The translations under genes and the position numbers were made by a program. The notes beneath the pieces are model-generated. The model saw nothing but the letters and a program-made list of their open reading frames with translations. It had not been told where the DNA came from and did no database searches. 49,392 nt of DNA, taken from NCBI GenBank assembly GCA_021808875.1, contig JAKBAU010000002.1, forward strand, positions 1-49,392, in the 5' to 3' direction. Source of the stretch: Pseudomonadota bacterium. Its GTDB lineage: Bacteria; Pseudomonadota; Alphaproteobacteria; Micropepsales; Micropepsaceae. This document shows, piece after piece, positions 1 to 8,452 of this stretch; within the stretch, counting starts at the first letter, position 1; every line of letters begins with the position of its first letter.

Positions 1-3000
1 CTCGCTGTCGGTGAATTCCGGCACATCGGCGAGTTCCGCCGCCCAGGCGCGGGCGAAGGTTTCGCGGTCGGCTTCTCGCCAATGCGTCTGTGGCATCGTC
101 GCCAGCGGCATGGCGGGATGCTCCATCGGCCTGATGAGCCGCACGCGGCGTTCGACCTCGCCATCGTCGAGCATCAGGCTCGGCGCGGGAATCTGCACGG
201 CGGCGCGGCCCGACTGGCTGTTGACCAGCAGCAGGGCGCGCGGATCGGAGAGCCGGCCCAGCGCCTCGTCGAGCGTGACCGGCCGGTTGCGCTCGCGCTG
301 CGTGATCGTCAGCAGGCGGGTTTCCGCCGAGGTGCCGGGGTGGGTGTAGATGGTCTGCCGGCCGGTGACGACGAAGCTCTCCGCCGTCAGTGTCTCCAGC
401 CCGACGTCGTAGGTTCCCGAGGCGATCGCGCCCTCGATACGGGCGGTCAGGAGCTGCTCGAACGCCGTGAACAGGATGTTCTGAAGGTCGATGGTCAGCG
501 CCAGCAGCCGATTGAGGAAGGTAGTGATCGGCGGCAACTCGTCCCGGATGCCGCTGCTGTCGGTCAGCTTCAGCCCCGTCGCATCCTCGAACGTGCCCAG
601 CGAGCAGCCCTCGACCTTGCCCATGACCAGCAGGACATAGAGCTGGCGAAGCGCGTCGCGGGCGTAGTGGCTCTCCAGATTGTCTTCGGGCCTGAACAGG
701 CCCTGGCCGCCGGTCTGGCGCTGACCTTTGGTGATGGCCCCGAGCGTGTCGAGCCGGCGGGCGATGGTCGAGAGGAACCGCTTCTCGGCCTTCACGTTCG
801 TCGCGATCGGCCTAAATAGCGGCGGCTGGGCTTGGTTGGTGCGGTTGGTCCGCCCCAGGCCCTGGATGGCGGCGTCCGCCTTCCATCCGGCCTCAAGCAG
901 ATAGTGGACGCGCAGGCGGCGGTTCTTCGCAGACAGTTCGGCATGATAGGATCGCCCGGTCCCTCCGGCGTCCGAGAAGACGAGGATGCGCTTGGCGTCG
1001 TCCATGAACGCTTGCGTCTCGGCAAGATTGGCCGAACCCGCGCGGTTCTCGACGGCGAGGCGATCGACGCCGTCCGATCCACTCTTGCGAATGATCCGGC
1101 GCGAGCGGCCCGTCACCTCGGCCACCACCTCCGTGCCGAAGCGCTGGACGATCTGATCGAGCGCGCCATGGACTGGCGGCAGCGACGCGAGCTTTTCGAT
1201 CAGGCGATCACGACAGGCGACGGCCTCGCGGGACTGCACGGGCTGGCCATCACGGTAGACTGGCCGCGAGGCGAGATTGCCCTCGCTGTCGGTGAATGGC
1301 TCGTAGAGCTGGGTCGGGAAGCTGTGCGCCAAGTAATCCAACACGTACTCGCGCGGCGTGATGTCGACCTGAACGTCGCCCCATTCCTCGGTCGGAATCT
1401 CGGCAAGGCGGCGCTCCATCAGCGCCTCGCCGGTCGAGACGATCTGGATGACCGCGGCGTGGCCAGAAGTCAGATCGCGCTCGACGGCGGCGATTAGCGA
1501 AGGCGTCTTCATCGCCGTGATGAGGTGATTGAAGAACCTCTGTTTGGCGCTCTCGAAAGCCGACCGTGCGGCGGACTTGGCCTGGGCGTTCAGCGTGCCG
1601 GTTTCGCCGGTGACGTTGGTCGCCTCCAGCGCGGCGTCGAGATTGTTGTGGATGACGCCGAACGCGCCCGCATAGGCATCGTAGACGCGGATCTGCTCGT
1701 CGGTGAGCCGATGCTCGACCAGCTCATATTCGACGCCCTCATAGGAGAGCGACCGCGCCGCATAGAGGCCGAGCGCCTTCATGTCGCGCGCCAGGACCTC
1801 CATCGCCGCGACGCCGCCGGCCTCGATCGCCTCGACGAACTCCGCCCGCGTGGCGAAGGGGAAATCCTCCCCGCCCCAGAGGCCGAGGCGCTGGGCATAG
1901 GCGAGATTGTGGACCGTGGTGGCGCCCGTCGCCGAGACATAGACGACGCGCGCGTTCGGCAGCGCGTGCTGGAGGCGAAGCCCCGCACGTCCCTGCTGCG
2001 AGGCGGCCTGGTCGCCACGTTCTCCCTTGCCGCCAGCTGCGTTCTGCATGGCATGGCTCTCGTCGAAAATGATCACCCCGTCGAAATCGGAGCCCAACCA
2101 TTCGACGATCTGCCGGACGCGCGAAACCTTCTCGTCGCGCGCGTCGGTGCGTAGCGTGGCGTAGGTGGTGAATAGGACGCCTTGCTCCAAGCGGATCGGC
2201 GTCCCCTGACGGAAGCGCGACAGGGGCGTCACCAGAAGCCGCTCTTGCCCAAGCGCCGACCAATCGCGCTGGGCGTCCTCGATCAGCTTGTCGGATTTCG
2301 ATACCCAGACCGCGCGGCGGCGGCCCTTCAGCCAGTTGTCGAGCAGGATGCCGGCGACCTGGCGGCCTTTGCCGGCGCCGGTGCCGTCGCCGAGAAACCA
2401 GCCGCGGCGGAACCGCACGGCGTTTTCGGCGTCGTCGGGCGCGGCCGAGACGATATCGAAGGTCTCGTCCACCGTCCACGATCCGGCGAGATGACCGCAA
2501 TGGGCCTCCCCGGCATTGATCACGCTTTCGAGCTGGGCGTCGGACAACATGCCGTCCGCGACGACATTGGCGGGCAGGTGCGGCCGATAGCTTGACTTGG
2601 GCGGCGCCACCGACGCCATCGCCGCCGATTGCACCAGCTTGGTGGGGTGAGCCAGAGAGCCGGGAATACGGATCGACTGCAATCCGTATCCTTCATAGAG
2701 CGCCTCGGTGATGTGACGGCCCTCGACCGGCGCCCAGTCGATGGTCTCATAGGTCAGCTCAACCGCCTCCGGTTCGGGCCTCGTAGCCGGGACGGAGGCA
2801 GGGCGTGGCGCAACGCGCGGCGGTCGTGTGGCGGCGGGACGAACCGTGGCCCGCGTGACGATCGGCGTGGCGAGCGGGAGCCTCGGCGGAACGGAGTCTG
2901 CGATCCAGCCGAGCAAGGTTGCGGCATCGGAGGCGCTGCCCAATGAGGCCGGAAACACCGTCGGATCGGGCGCGGGCAGACGGTCGATTACTGTCAGGCG

Positions 3001-3900
3001 GGTGTCGATGGTCGTGCCATGCTTGGCATAGATCGAGCCATCAATGGCGGCCGAGAACACGATGCGCCCGCGCTCCTGCAGCCGGATGAATGCATCGGCC
3101 CACATCGGATTGTCGGGCGCGCAGTTCGCGCCGGTGATCGCGACAAGTCGGCCACCCTCGGCAAGACGCGCGAGCGCCGAGCCGACATGGCGCAGGGCGG
3201 CGTCGGCCATGCGGCGATCGACATTCGCGAGCGCCGAGAACGGCGGGTTCATGAGCACGACGCTTGGAACGGCGTCGGCGTCGAGATGATCGTGGATCTG
3301 CGCGGCGTCAAAGCGGGTGACGGCGACGCCGGGGAACAGATGGCCCAGCAGCCCAGCGCGCGTCTCCGCCAGTTCATTCAGCACGAGAGACCCGCCCGCG
3401 AGTTCGGCGAGAATGGCGAGCAGCCCGGTGCCAGACGAAGGTTCCAGCACGAGATCGGCGCGCGTGATCGCGGCGGCGGCGCTGGCCGCCAGGCCGAGAG
3501 CGATCGGCGTTGAGAACTGCTGAAGCGCCTGGCTCTCCTCGGTGCGGCGGGTGTGGGTGGGAAGAAGGCCCGCGATCTTGGCCAGCATCGGCAGCATGGC
3601 GGCGGGAGAGGCTGCCCGCGCAAGCATGGCGGGGCCGAACTTGCGCAGGAACAGAACGGTCGCCGCCTCGCACGCGTCGTAGGCGGTCTTCCAGTCCCAG
3701 GTGCCATCAGCGTCGGAACCGCCGAAGCCGGAGACCATCGATGCCCGGAGCGTCGGTGCGTCGACACGCTGGCCGCGTTCGAGATGGGGAAGGATGATCC
3801 GCGCGGCATGAGCCAGCGCGTCGGCGGTCGCTGGAGCGGGCGGCGCGAGAGGCAGCGGCGCGGCCGCGAAGGCGGCCGTGGAAGCGGGATTTGTCGTCAT
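1..3900 (-). CDS. Strawberry-notch family helicase with N-terminal methyltransferase-like domain (3' end outside window)
   Basis: The frame is open from an ATG at 3900 to base 1, giving 1300 residues with the C-terminus missing. The N-terminal third carries an NPPF motif near residue 217 after a GTGLL-type glycine loop, as in N6-adenine methyltransferases. The central part is a superfamily 2 helicase of the strawberry-notch type: Walker A GDGTGAGKG near residue 503, DESH near 611, SATGAT near 655, and GLGRTNQ (motif VI) near 1012. Such large methylase-like/helicase proteins are typical of alphaproteobacterial plasmids and integrative elements, beside ParB and ArdC genes as here. They are presumed to act on incoming or transferring DNA; that role is inference. 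The start is supported by GAGG eight bases upstream and by the leader hairpin shared with the other backbone genes. Its usual neighbour, the ParB gene, is now 5.9 kb away because cargo is inserted. Confidence 0.85.
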   Translation of the reverse strand, partial: MTTNPASTAAFAAAPLPLAPPAPATADALAHAARIILPHLERGQRVDAPTLRASMVSGFGGSDADGTWDWKTAYDACEAATVLFLRKFGPAMLARAASPAAMLPMLAKIAGLLPTHTRRTEESQALQQFSTPIALGLAASAAAAITRADLVLEPSSGTGLLAILAELAGGSLVLNELAETRAGLLGHLFPGVAVTRFDAAQIHDHLDADAVPSVVLMNPPFSALANVDRRMADAALRHVGSALARLAEGGRLVAITGANCAPDNPMWADAFIRLQERGRIVFSAAIDGSIYAKHGTTIDTRLTVIDRLPAPDPTVFPASLGSASDAATLLGWIADSVPPRLPLATPIVTRATVRPAATRPPRVAPRPASVPATRPEPEAVELTYETIDWAPVEGRHITEALYEGYGLQSIRIPGSLAHPTKLVQSAAMASVAPPKSSYRPHLPANVVADGMLSDAQLESVINAGEAHCGHLAGSWTVDETFDIVSAAPDDAENAVRFRRGWFLGDGTGAGKGRQVAGILLDNWLKGRRRAVWVSKSDKLIEDAQRDWSALGQERLLVTPLSRFRQGTPIRLEQGVLFTTYATLRTDARDEKVSRVRQIVEWLGSDFDGVIIFDESHAMQNAAGGKGERGDQAASQQGRAGLRLQHALPNARVVYVSATGATTVHNLAYAQRLGLWGGEDFPFATRAEFVEAIEAGGVAAMEVLARDMKALGLYAARSLSYEGVEYELVEHRLTDEQIRVYDAYAGAFGVIHNNLDAALEATNVTGETGTLNAQAKSAARSAFESAKQRFFNHLITAMKTPSLIAAVERDLTSGHAAVIQIVSTGEALMERRLAEIPTEEWGDVQVDITPREYVLDYLAHSFPTQLYEPFTDSEGNLASRPVYRDGQPVQSREAVACRDRLIEKLASLPPVHGALDQIVQRFGTEVVAEVTGRSRRIIRKSGSDGVDRLAVENRAGSANLAETQAFMDDAKRILVFSDAGGTGRSYHAELSAKNRRLRVHYLLEAGWKADAAIQGLGRTNRTNQAQPPLFRPIATNVKAEKRFLSTIARRLDTLGAITKGQRQTGGQGLFRPEDNLESHYARDALRQLYVLLVMGKVEGCSLGTFEDATGLKLTDSSGIRDELPPITTFLNRLLALTIDLQNILFTAFEQLLTARIEGAIASGTYDVGLETLTAESFVVTGRQTIYTHPGTSAETRLLTITQRERNRPVTLDEALGRLSDPRALLLVNSQSGRAAVQIPAPSLMLDDGEVERRVRLIRPMEHPAMPLATMPQTHWREADRETFARAWAAELADVPEFTDSE

Positions 3901-3980
3901 GAAGGGAACCTCGGGAGAGCCGGAACGGGTCGAACCGAGGGGCGCTCTCTCTCGACCCCAACGGCTCAAACCCGTCCCGG
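3901..3980 (-). promoter_or_regulatory. Shared 5' leader hairpin, copy A (before strawberry-notch gene)
   Basis: Read on the minus strand, 3980-3970 pairs with 3930-3920 as an 11 bp stem with one G-U pair. The loop contains GGTCGAGAGAGAG (3957-3945) inside a small inner stem (GGGG/CCCC, 3959-3956 with 3942-3939). The stem ends 19 bases before the ATG at 3900. Similar leaders precede the ParB gene, the ArdC gene and the ArdC pseudogene, so this is a family of elements and not a chance hairpin. Confidence 0.65.
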
Positions 3981-4256
3981 CCGTCCTCTCCCTCTCAATG
4001 CTCCAGTTTTTAAGACGCCGGCCCAGTTGACTAACCAATTGGCCTAAAATGGTCGAAAACGGGCGGTCACGTTTCGGACGACCATGCGCCTTGCCAACGT
4101 TTCAGGCACATCGCAAAGTTCCAAGACCTCGCTTTAGAAAACTAGCGGCCGATCCGGTCTTCAGTCGCAACCGGCGCTTCGGGGCTTGGCTGCCGCCGGC
4201 TGTTGCGGCATCTGACCACTATGACCACCGATATTCCCCCTTCGGAAGCGGAGCCA
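3981..4256. other. Intergenic region between strawberry-notch gene and divergent plus-strand gene
   Basis: About 275 bases without a convincing gene. An upstream extension of the plus-strand frame to 4049 exists but has atypical composition. An AT-rich stretch at 4041-4061 (CCTAAAATGGTCGAAAACG) may be part of the minus-strand promoter. It recurs imperfectly at 9713-9734, at the other end of the inserted cargo. Confidence 0.4.
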
Positions 4257-5071
4257 TGAACTCGATCCAAGGTCGGCGTCAGGCCGCGCTTGACGAGATT
4301 TCCCGCGCGGCATCCTCGCGCGCACATGCCTTCGTGCTGCATTACGTGGGCGCTACGTTCGACGCAGCGGAGCGCCGCATCACTGCGATTGCCGCCCGCA
4401 ATCTCGGTTCGGGCGTTACCGAATGCTTCGAGATCGAAAGCGAACTCCGCCGCAATGGGATCGAGCCGCATCACGCCTCGAACGAAGAATTGGACCAAGC
4501 TGAACGCCGAATGTTCGACCGGTTTTACGCCTTTGTCCGAGAGCACCGGAACCACTTCTGGCTGCATTGGAACATGCGCAATTCGATGTTCGGATTTCCG
4601 GCCCTTGAAAACAGACAGATAGCCCTCGGCGGCAGAAAGGCCACGATCCCCGACCAATTTCGCGTCGACCTCGCCGACCGCCTGATCGACATCTACGGCG
4701 ACAGCTATGCCAATCCGACGAACCGACTGCGCTCGCTGGCCGAAATCAACCGGATCGCCCTCCCACACCTGATCGACGGTCCAGATCAGGGTCGCGTGCT
4801 CGAACGCCGCGACTTCGCCGCCGGCACCCGGTCCCTCCTAAACCGCATAGACGTAAACCGCACAGACGTGATGTACGTTGTCGCGATCAAGATCTTTGAG
4901 CGTACCCTCAAGACCAAGTCCACTCTTCGTGACCGCATCGCCGCAGCTGGCGGCATCGTGCGATGGGTAAAGGATCATCCCGTGGCTATCGCTTTCGCAA
5001 TCGCCGCGCCCGCGATCACCGTCGTCCTCGGTCTGCTCCATCTGTGGGGCTGGTTTCACGGCATGCCATAG
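4257..5071 (+). CDS. Membrane-anchored protein of unknown function
   Basis: A 271-residue protein, taking the ATG at 4257, which follows a GGAAGCGGAG ribosome binding site. An extension to 4049 has no such site. The body looks mainly helical and soluble, with a conserved-looking HWNMRNSMFGFPALENRQ block near the middle. The last 40 residues hold one hydrophobic segment (VAIAFAIAAPAITVVLGLL), so the protein is probably tail-anchored with its body in the cytoplasm. I have seen proteins of this shape in accessory regions, but I cannot assign a domain name with confidence. The gene stands alone on the plus strand, divergent from the strawberry-notch gene and convergent with the aldo/keto reductase. 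An accessory or defence role is inferred only from position. Confidence 0.6.
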
Positions 5072-5087
5072 CTCGCCGCGACCAGTT

Positions 5088-5972
5088 TCATCCGCCCCGG
5101 AGAACAAAATCCCGGACCTGTTCCGGGGAGCGCGCACCGACTACGGCGATCACGCTGCGGCCCTGAGCAAGCACCCAATTCAACGCTTCCGTGATAGGAG
5201 AGCCATTGCCGCCCCCAACGCCATGTAAACTAGCACGACGAATGATCTCCGCTTGGTCGGCTGCGCCGTGGTCCAGCATTTTGGACCGATAGTCGTCGCC
5301 TTCGAAATGGCGAGGCGCTCCTCCAGCTAGGATACCTCGCGCCAATGGGGAATGCGCCATGAAGACAACGCCTAGGTTTGCAAAGTCGGTAACCCGTTCG
5401 CCATCGCCAGGCACCACAGCCGCTGACATCTCATTCTGCACGAACTCAATCGGCGCACGTGCTAGCAATCGTCTCACCCTTGATTCGCCAGCATGCGAGA
5501 GTCCGACGTGGGCCGCTTTCCCCTCTTCCACAAGGCGCTGTAACACCTCCGCGACGTCGTCGTCGGATACATTCGGATCCGGTCGGTGCTGTAGGAGCAC
5601 GTCGATTCGGTCACGCCTCAATCTTCGCAACGATAACTCAACCGAGGCTCGGACGGTGGAAGGACGGCTATCTCTGACTAGACTTCCATCGGTGGCGGCG
5701 GTGAGGCCGAATTTGGTCGCGATTGCAATCGGTTGGTCGGCCATTGTGGCCCCGAGCAATTCCTCGGCGAGACCGTTGCCATAGAGCGGAGCTGCGTCGA
5801 AGAGGCGTACGCCGCAGTCCAAGGCCACCATCAAGGTGTGTTCTGCGACGGAGCGATCTACGGGCCCATACGTACCCGCGATCCCCATGCATCCGAGGGC
5901 CAGCCTTGTCCCGCCCGTGAGTTCTAATGCAAGCGCGCTCGCGCGCTCAGTCCCTGCGAAGCTCTCGGACAT
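5088..5972 (-). CDS. Aldo/keto reductase
   Basis: 294 residues with the catalytic tetrad of the aldo/keto reductase superfamily: Asp59 and Tyr64 in FDAAPLYGNG, Lys87 in IATKFG and His129 in LLQHRPDP. The length is near the family norm. Proteins of this family are NAD(P)H-dependent oxidoreductases on carbonyl substrates; the substrate here is unknown. It is the last gene of a four-gene minus-strand operon (radical SAM enzyme, exonuclease, P-loop protein, reductase). Its start overlaps the end of the P-loop gene by 26 bases, so translation is probably coupled. The unusual partners suggest a dedicated pathway and not general metabolism. Confidence 0.85.
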   Translation of the reverse strand: MSESFAGTERASALALELTGGTRLALGCMGIAGTYGPVDRSVAEHTLMVALDCGVRLFDAAPLYGNGLAEELLGATMADQPIAIATKFGLTAATDGSLVRDSRPSTVRASVELSLRRLRRDRIDVLLQHRPDPNVSDDDVAEVLQRLVEEGKAAHVGLSHAGESRVRRLLARAPIEFVQNEMSAAVVPGDGERVTDFANLGVVFMAHSPLARGILAGGAPRHFEGDDYRSKMLDHGAADQAEIIRRASLHGVGGGNGSPITEALNWVLAQGRSVIAVVGARSPEQVRDFVLRGG

Positions 5973-6528
5973 ATCTCACGCACCTCTCGATGGCATTCTC
6001 GCTCCCACCATACAGAAGCGGGATTGCGTCCGGACGCATGTCACTCAGGATCTCGACGATGGCCTGCGAAGCTTTTATCCGGAACTGTTCATCGTCGGGC
6101 CGACCCGACCCGATCGGGACGCTCAGGTCTAGCTTCGTTACAAACAGAAGGTCATATTCGCCGACCCACGCGCGGCAGAGGCTCTCCAGACGTTTGTATC
6201 TGCCAGGTTCTAGGTCACGCTGTTGGTGGCGCAGGGCCGCGAGCATGTAGCCCAATGCATCAGGCACCGGTCGATCAACGATGATCGCGGCTGCAGAAAG
6301 CGAAGCCTTCGTTTCTAGGCGGATCGCCTGTGCGATCAGCCAAGCTGTACTCTCGAAGGTATGGTCGGCAAGGATCGGAAAACCCTCCGCATGAGCATCC
6401 GCTGCACTGTCGTGCACGTCGGTGACTACGAGCCCTTCGGCTTGGAGGCGTGCCTTCAGGGCCGCAACGAAGGTCGACTTTCCGGTCGAGTGCGTTCCCG
6501 CCACCGCGAACTTGAAAGGGCGCGTCAA
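5947..6528 (-). CDS. P-loop ATPase/kinase-like protein (AAA_28/NadR-kinase type)
   Basis: 193 residues starting with a Walker A motif GTHSTGKST at residues 11-19, the form typical of the NadR-like kinase and AAA_28 families. A likely Walker B-type hydrophobic strand (AAIIVDRPVPDALGYM) lies near residue 85. The protein is single-domain and cytosolic. By homology it could phosphorylate a nucleoside, nucleotide or other small molecule, or act as a small NTPase; I cannot tell which. Its start ATG shares ATGA with the stop of the upstream exonuclease gene, and its 3' end overlaps the reductase, which fixes it as the third gene of the operon. Confidence 0.8.
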   Translation of the reverse strand: MTRPFKFAVAGTHSTGKSTFVAALKARLQAEGLVVTDVHDSAADAHAEGFPILADHTFESTAWLIAQAIRLETKASLSAAAIIVDRPVPDALGYMLAALRHQQRDLEPGRYKRLESLCRAWVGEYDLLFVTKLDLSVPIGSGRPDDEQFRIKASQAIVEILSDMRPDAIPLLYGGSENAIERCVRYVRELRRD

Positions 6529-7106
6529 AGTAGTTGCGCCTGCTCAGGGCGGATGATGTTTGCCTGAGCCAGCATTTCCGCACGAACACTATCCGGCAGC
6601 GGCTCCAACATGTGCCGCAGGATCATTGCGGATAGGGTGGCGTCGTAAAGTGCAGAATGCGGCGCTAATTTGGTCGTCTCAGCTGCCTTGCGGTCCAGCT
6701 GAAGGAACTTCCCCAGCGTCTCGAGCCCGTACCTTTCCGCCTGCGGTACCAAGATACGTGCAAGTTTGAGAGTGTCGTATGCCGCCGGCGGATGCCAGTC
6801 CTCCAGCGCGCGGCCTATGATGTCTAGTTCAACTCGAACGTTGTGGCCGACGATCGGCGTGCCCTCAATCCAGTCCCAAATGCCGCCAGACACGTCTTCA
6901 ATGTCTGGCGCATCTGCCACGTCGCGGTCCCAGATTCCATGGATACGCGACGCGATCGGCGAGATCCCACTCGAGGGTCGTACGCGCCAAGTCCGGCTAA
7001 AGCCAGTCAGCTCCAGCCCCTTCATCTCAACGATGGAGAGCTCGACGATCTCCGCAGGTGTGCCACCGTTACCCTCTACGTCGACTGCCCACATGCGCTC
7101 GATCAT
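6525..7106 (-). CDS. DEDDh 3'-5' exonuclease (DnaQ-like)
   Basis: 193 residues with the full exonuclease active site: Asp9 and Glu11 in DVEGNG, Asp95 in GHNVRVELD, and His150 plus Asp155 in HSALYDA. This is the DEDDh type found in DnaQ/epsilon, RNase T and oligoribonuclease. The protein is about the size of a free-standing exonuclease domain, with nothing attached. The substrate (DNA, RNA or a short nucleotide) cannot be read from the sequence. Its ATG overlaps the radical SAM stop as ATGA and its stop overlaps the P-loop gene start as ATGA, so the three are translationally coupled. Confidence 0.85.
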   Translation of the reverse strand: MIERMWAVDVEGNGGTPAEIVELSIVEMKGLELTGFSRTWRVRPSSGISPIASRIHGIWDRDVADAPDIEDVSGGIWDWIEGTPIVGHNVRVELDIIGRALEDWHPPAAYDTLKLARILVPQAERYGLETLGKFLQLDRKAAETTKLAPHSALYDATLSAMILRHMLEPLPDSVRAEMLAQANIIRPEQAQLL

Positions 7107-8230
7107 GCCCAGCCCTCCTCAGCGCGTCCGTGCCGACCTGGCAGATGCGGCATCGCTCGGTCATGCACCTGAAAACCGAGCGTGTGCTGAATGTAGTAAC
7201 GCTGCTGCTCCGTGCTGTCGGCAACGGTAATATGGCCTGGGCCGATCTCGATACCTTTGGTCGACAAACCAGCGACAGCGGCGAGTTGCTCCACTCGTGC
7301 GAGGTCCGGCCGAAGATGGTGACGTGAACAGATTTTGACCTGGCTCACCGGACAGATTTCGCAGATTTGGCTAATGCCGTAGTGTCCATTCCAGTCGGGC
7401 TCGCCGTGCGCGAAGGCAACGGCGCACGATGTCTTTCGGAACAAATTGACCCCTCCGAATCCGGCCAGGACCCGCGCCTCCAGATCGCGCGGCATTACCT
7501 TGCGGCGGGGCGCGTCCATATAGAGGTCTGCAACCCCGACTGACCGTAGATACTCCCGTATCTGCTGACGGTGAAAGAGCCCGGTGAATACGGTCGCATC
7601 AGCCAGCCGCGAAAGGTCCGCAGCTCGAGTGATCTTGCTGTCGCTGTCGTTTAGGCCCGCCACAATTGGTCGCCAATAGAGGATGCGGCGCGTGCGCCCC
7701 GCATGGCGCGCCAGCACCGTCAACGATCGTTCGGCAATGCCGCTGTCGACCGGCTCAATCCGCTTGTCCTCAATGCCGGACCAAGTGACCAAGACAGTCA
7801 CCCGCAACCGCGACAGCCGCTCCAGCCGCTCTACGTCCTCCGGCTCGACCTTCCAGCGCGTGATGATCAGAACATGGTTCTGTAAGCCGAGCTGGTCGAG
7901 GATCTCCAAGGTGGCATGGAGGTGCTCCTTGACTCTCGGAAGAAAGGGGTCCGTGGCGCGGTTGAAAATCTGTATCGGCGTCACGTCGCGCTGGAATGCC
8001 CAGTGGGTGACCAGTGCCTCGACCGCAGCCTCGTCGTCGCAGACGAGATGCGGCTGCTTCATGTCGAAATTGTCGAAGAGATGGCGCACGCAGTAGCCAC
8101 AATCCAGCGGACATCCAACCACGTGATTCAGGCTGAGCCCGGATTTCCTGTATTCAACCACTTTCCGCAAGGTGTCTGGTAAGTTCGACGGCGCCGCGCG
8201 GAGTGCGATTCCACCTTCAGAGTTTTTCAA
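7103..8230 (-). CDS. Radical SAM protein with C-terminal cysteine cluster
   Basis: The 4Fe-4S site CPLDCGYC (CxxxCxxC) lies at residues 40-47 of the 375-residue form. A second cysteine group, CEICPVSQVKIC, lies near the C-terminus and could bind an auxiliary cluster. The start is uncertain. I prefer TTG at 8230, preceded by a G-rich site and followed directly by family-like sequence. An in-frame ATG at 8413 adds 61 residues of implausible composition. The protein generates a 5'-deoxyadenosyl radical; the substrate is unknown. It heads a four-gene operon with an exonuclease, a P-loop protein and an aldo/keto reductase, which suggests formation or processing of a modified nucleotide or small molecule (inference). 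The upstream neighbour is the IS110 remnant. Confidence 0.8.
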   Translation of the reverse strand: MKNSEGGIALRAAPSNLPDTLRKVVEYRKSGLSLNHVVGCPLDCGYCVRHLFDNFDMKQPHLVCDDEAAVEALVTHWAFQRDVTPIQIFNRATDPFLPRVKEHLHATLEILDQLGLQNHVLIITRWKVEPEDVERLERLSRLRVTVLVTWSGIEDKRIEPVDSGIAERSLTVLARHAGRTRRILYWRPIVAGLNDSDSKITRAADLSRLADATVFTGLFHRQQIREYLRSVGVADLYMDAPRRKVMPRDLEARVLAGFGGVNLFRKTSCAVAFAHGEPDWNGHYGISQICEICPVSQVKICSRHHLRPDLARVEQLAAVAGLSTKGIEIGPGHITVADSTEQQRYYIQHTLGFQVHDRAMPHLPGRHGRAEEGWA

Positions 8231-8452
8231 GGCGGTGCCCCCCTGCGCCGTTGACGATCGCCTCCACCTCGAAGCGGTTTGCAAACGCCATACTATACCC
8301 GTGCACGGGCGTGTCTCCCAGAATTCTGTCCAGACGGAGCTACTTCCACAGATAATATGCCAGCGCCCCACGAACGCTGACCGTGACGCTTCCGCCCTCC
8401 ATCGTATAGTCATGCTCGATGACGCGCCTGATGTTTAGCGACAAGCCGGGGT
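8231..8452. other. Gap between radical SAM gene and IS110 element
   Basis: About 220 bases. On the minus strand a short open segment (8450 to about 8354) enters from the insertion sequence side and ends in AYYLWK followed by a stop. It could be the tail of a gene cut by the IS110 insertion, but it is too short to name. The operon promoter should also lie here; I see no clear -35/-10 pair. Confidence 0.35.

Noticed and set aside
82..3513. Several long plus-strand frames opposite the strawberry-notch gene (82-819, 832-1497, 1525-2154, 3019-3513)
   Set aside because: They are antisense shadows of a high-GC coding strand; the minus-strand frame has helicase and methylase motifs in order, the plus-strand ones none.
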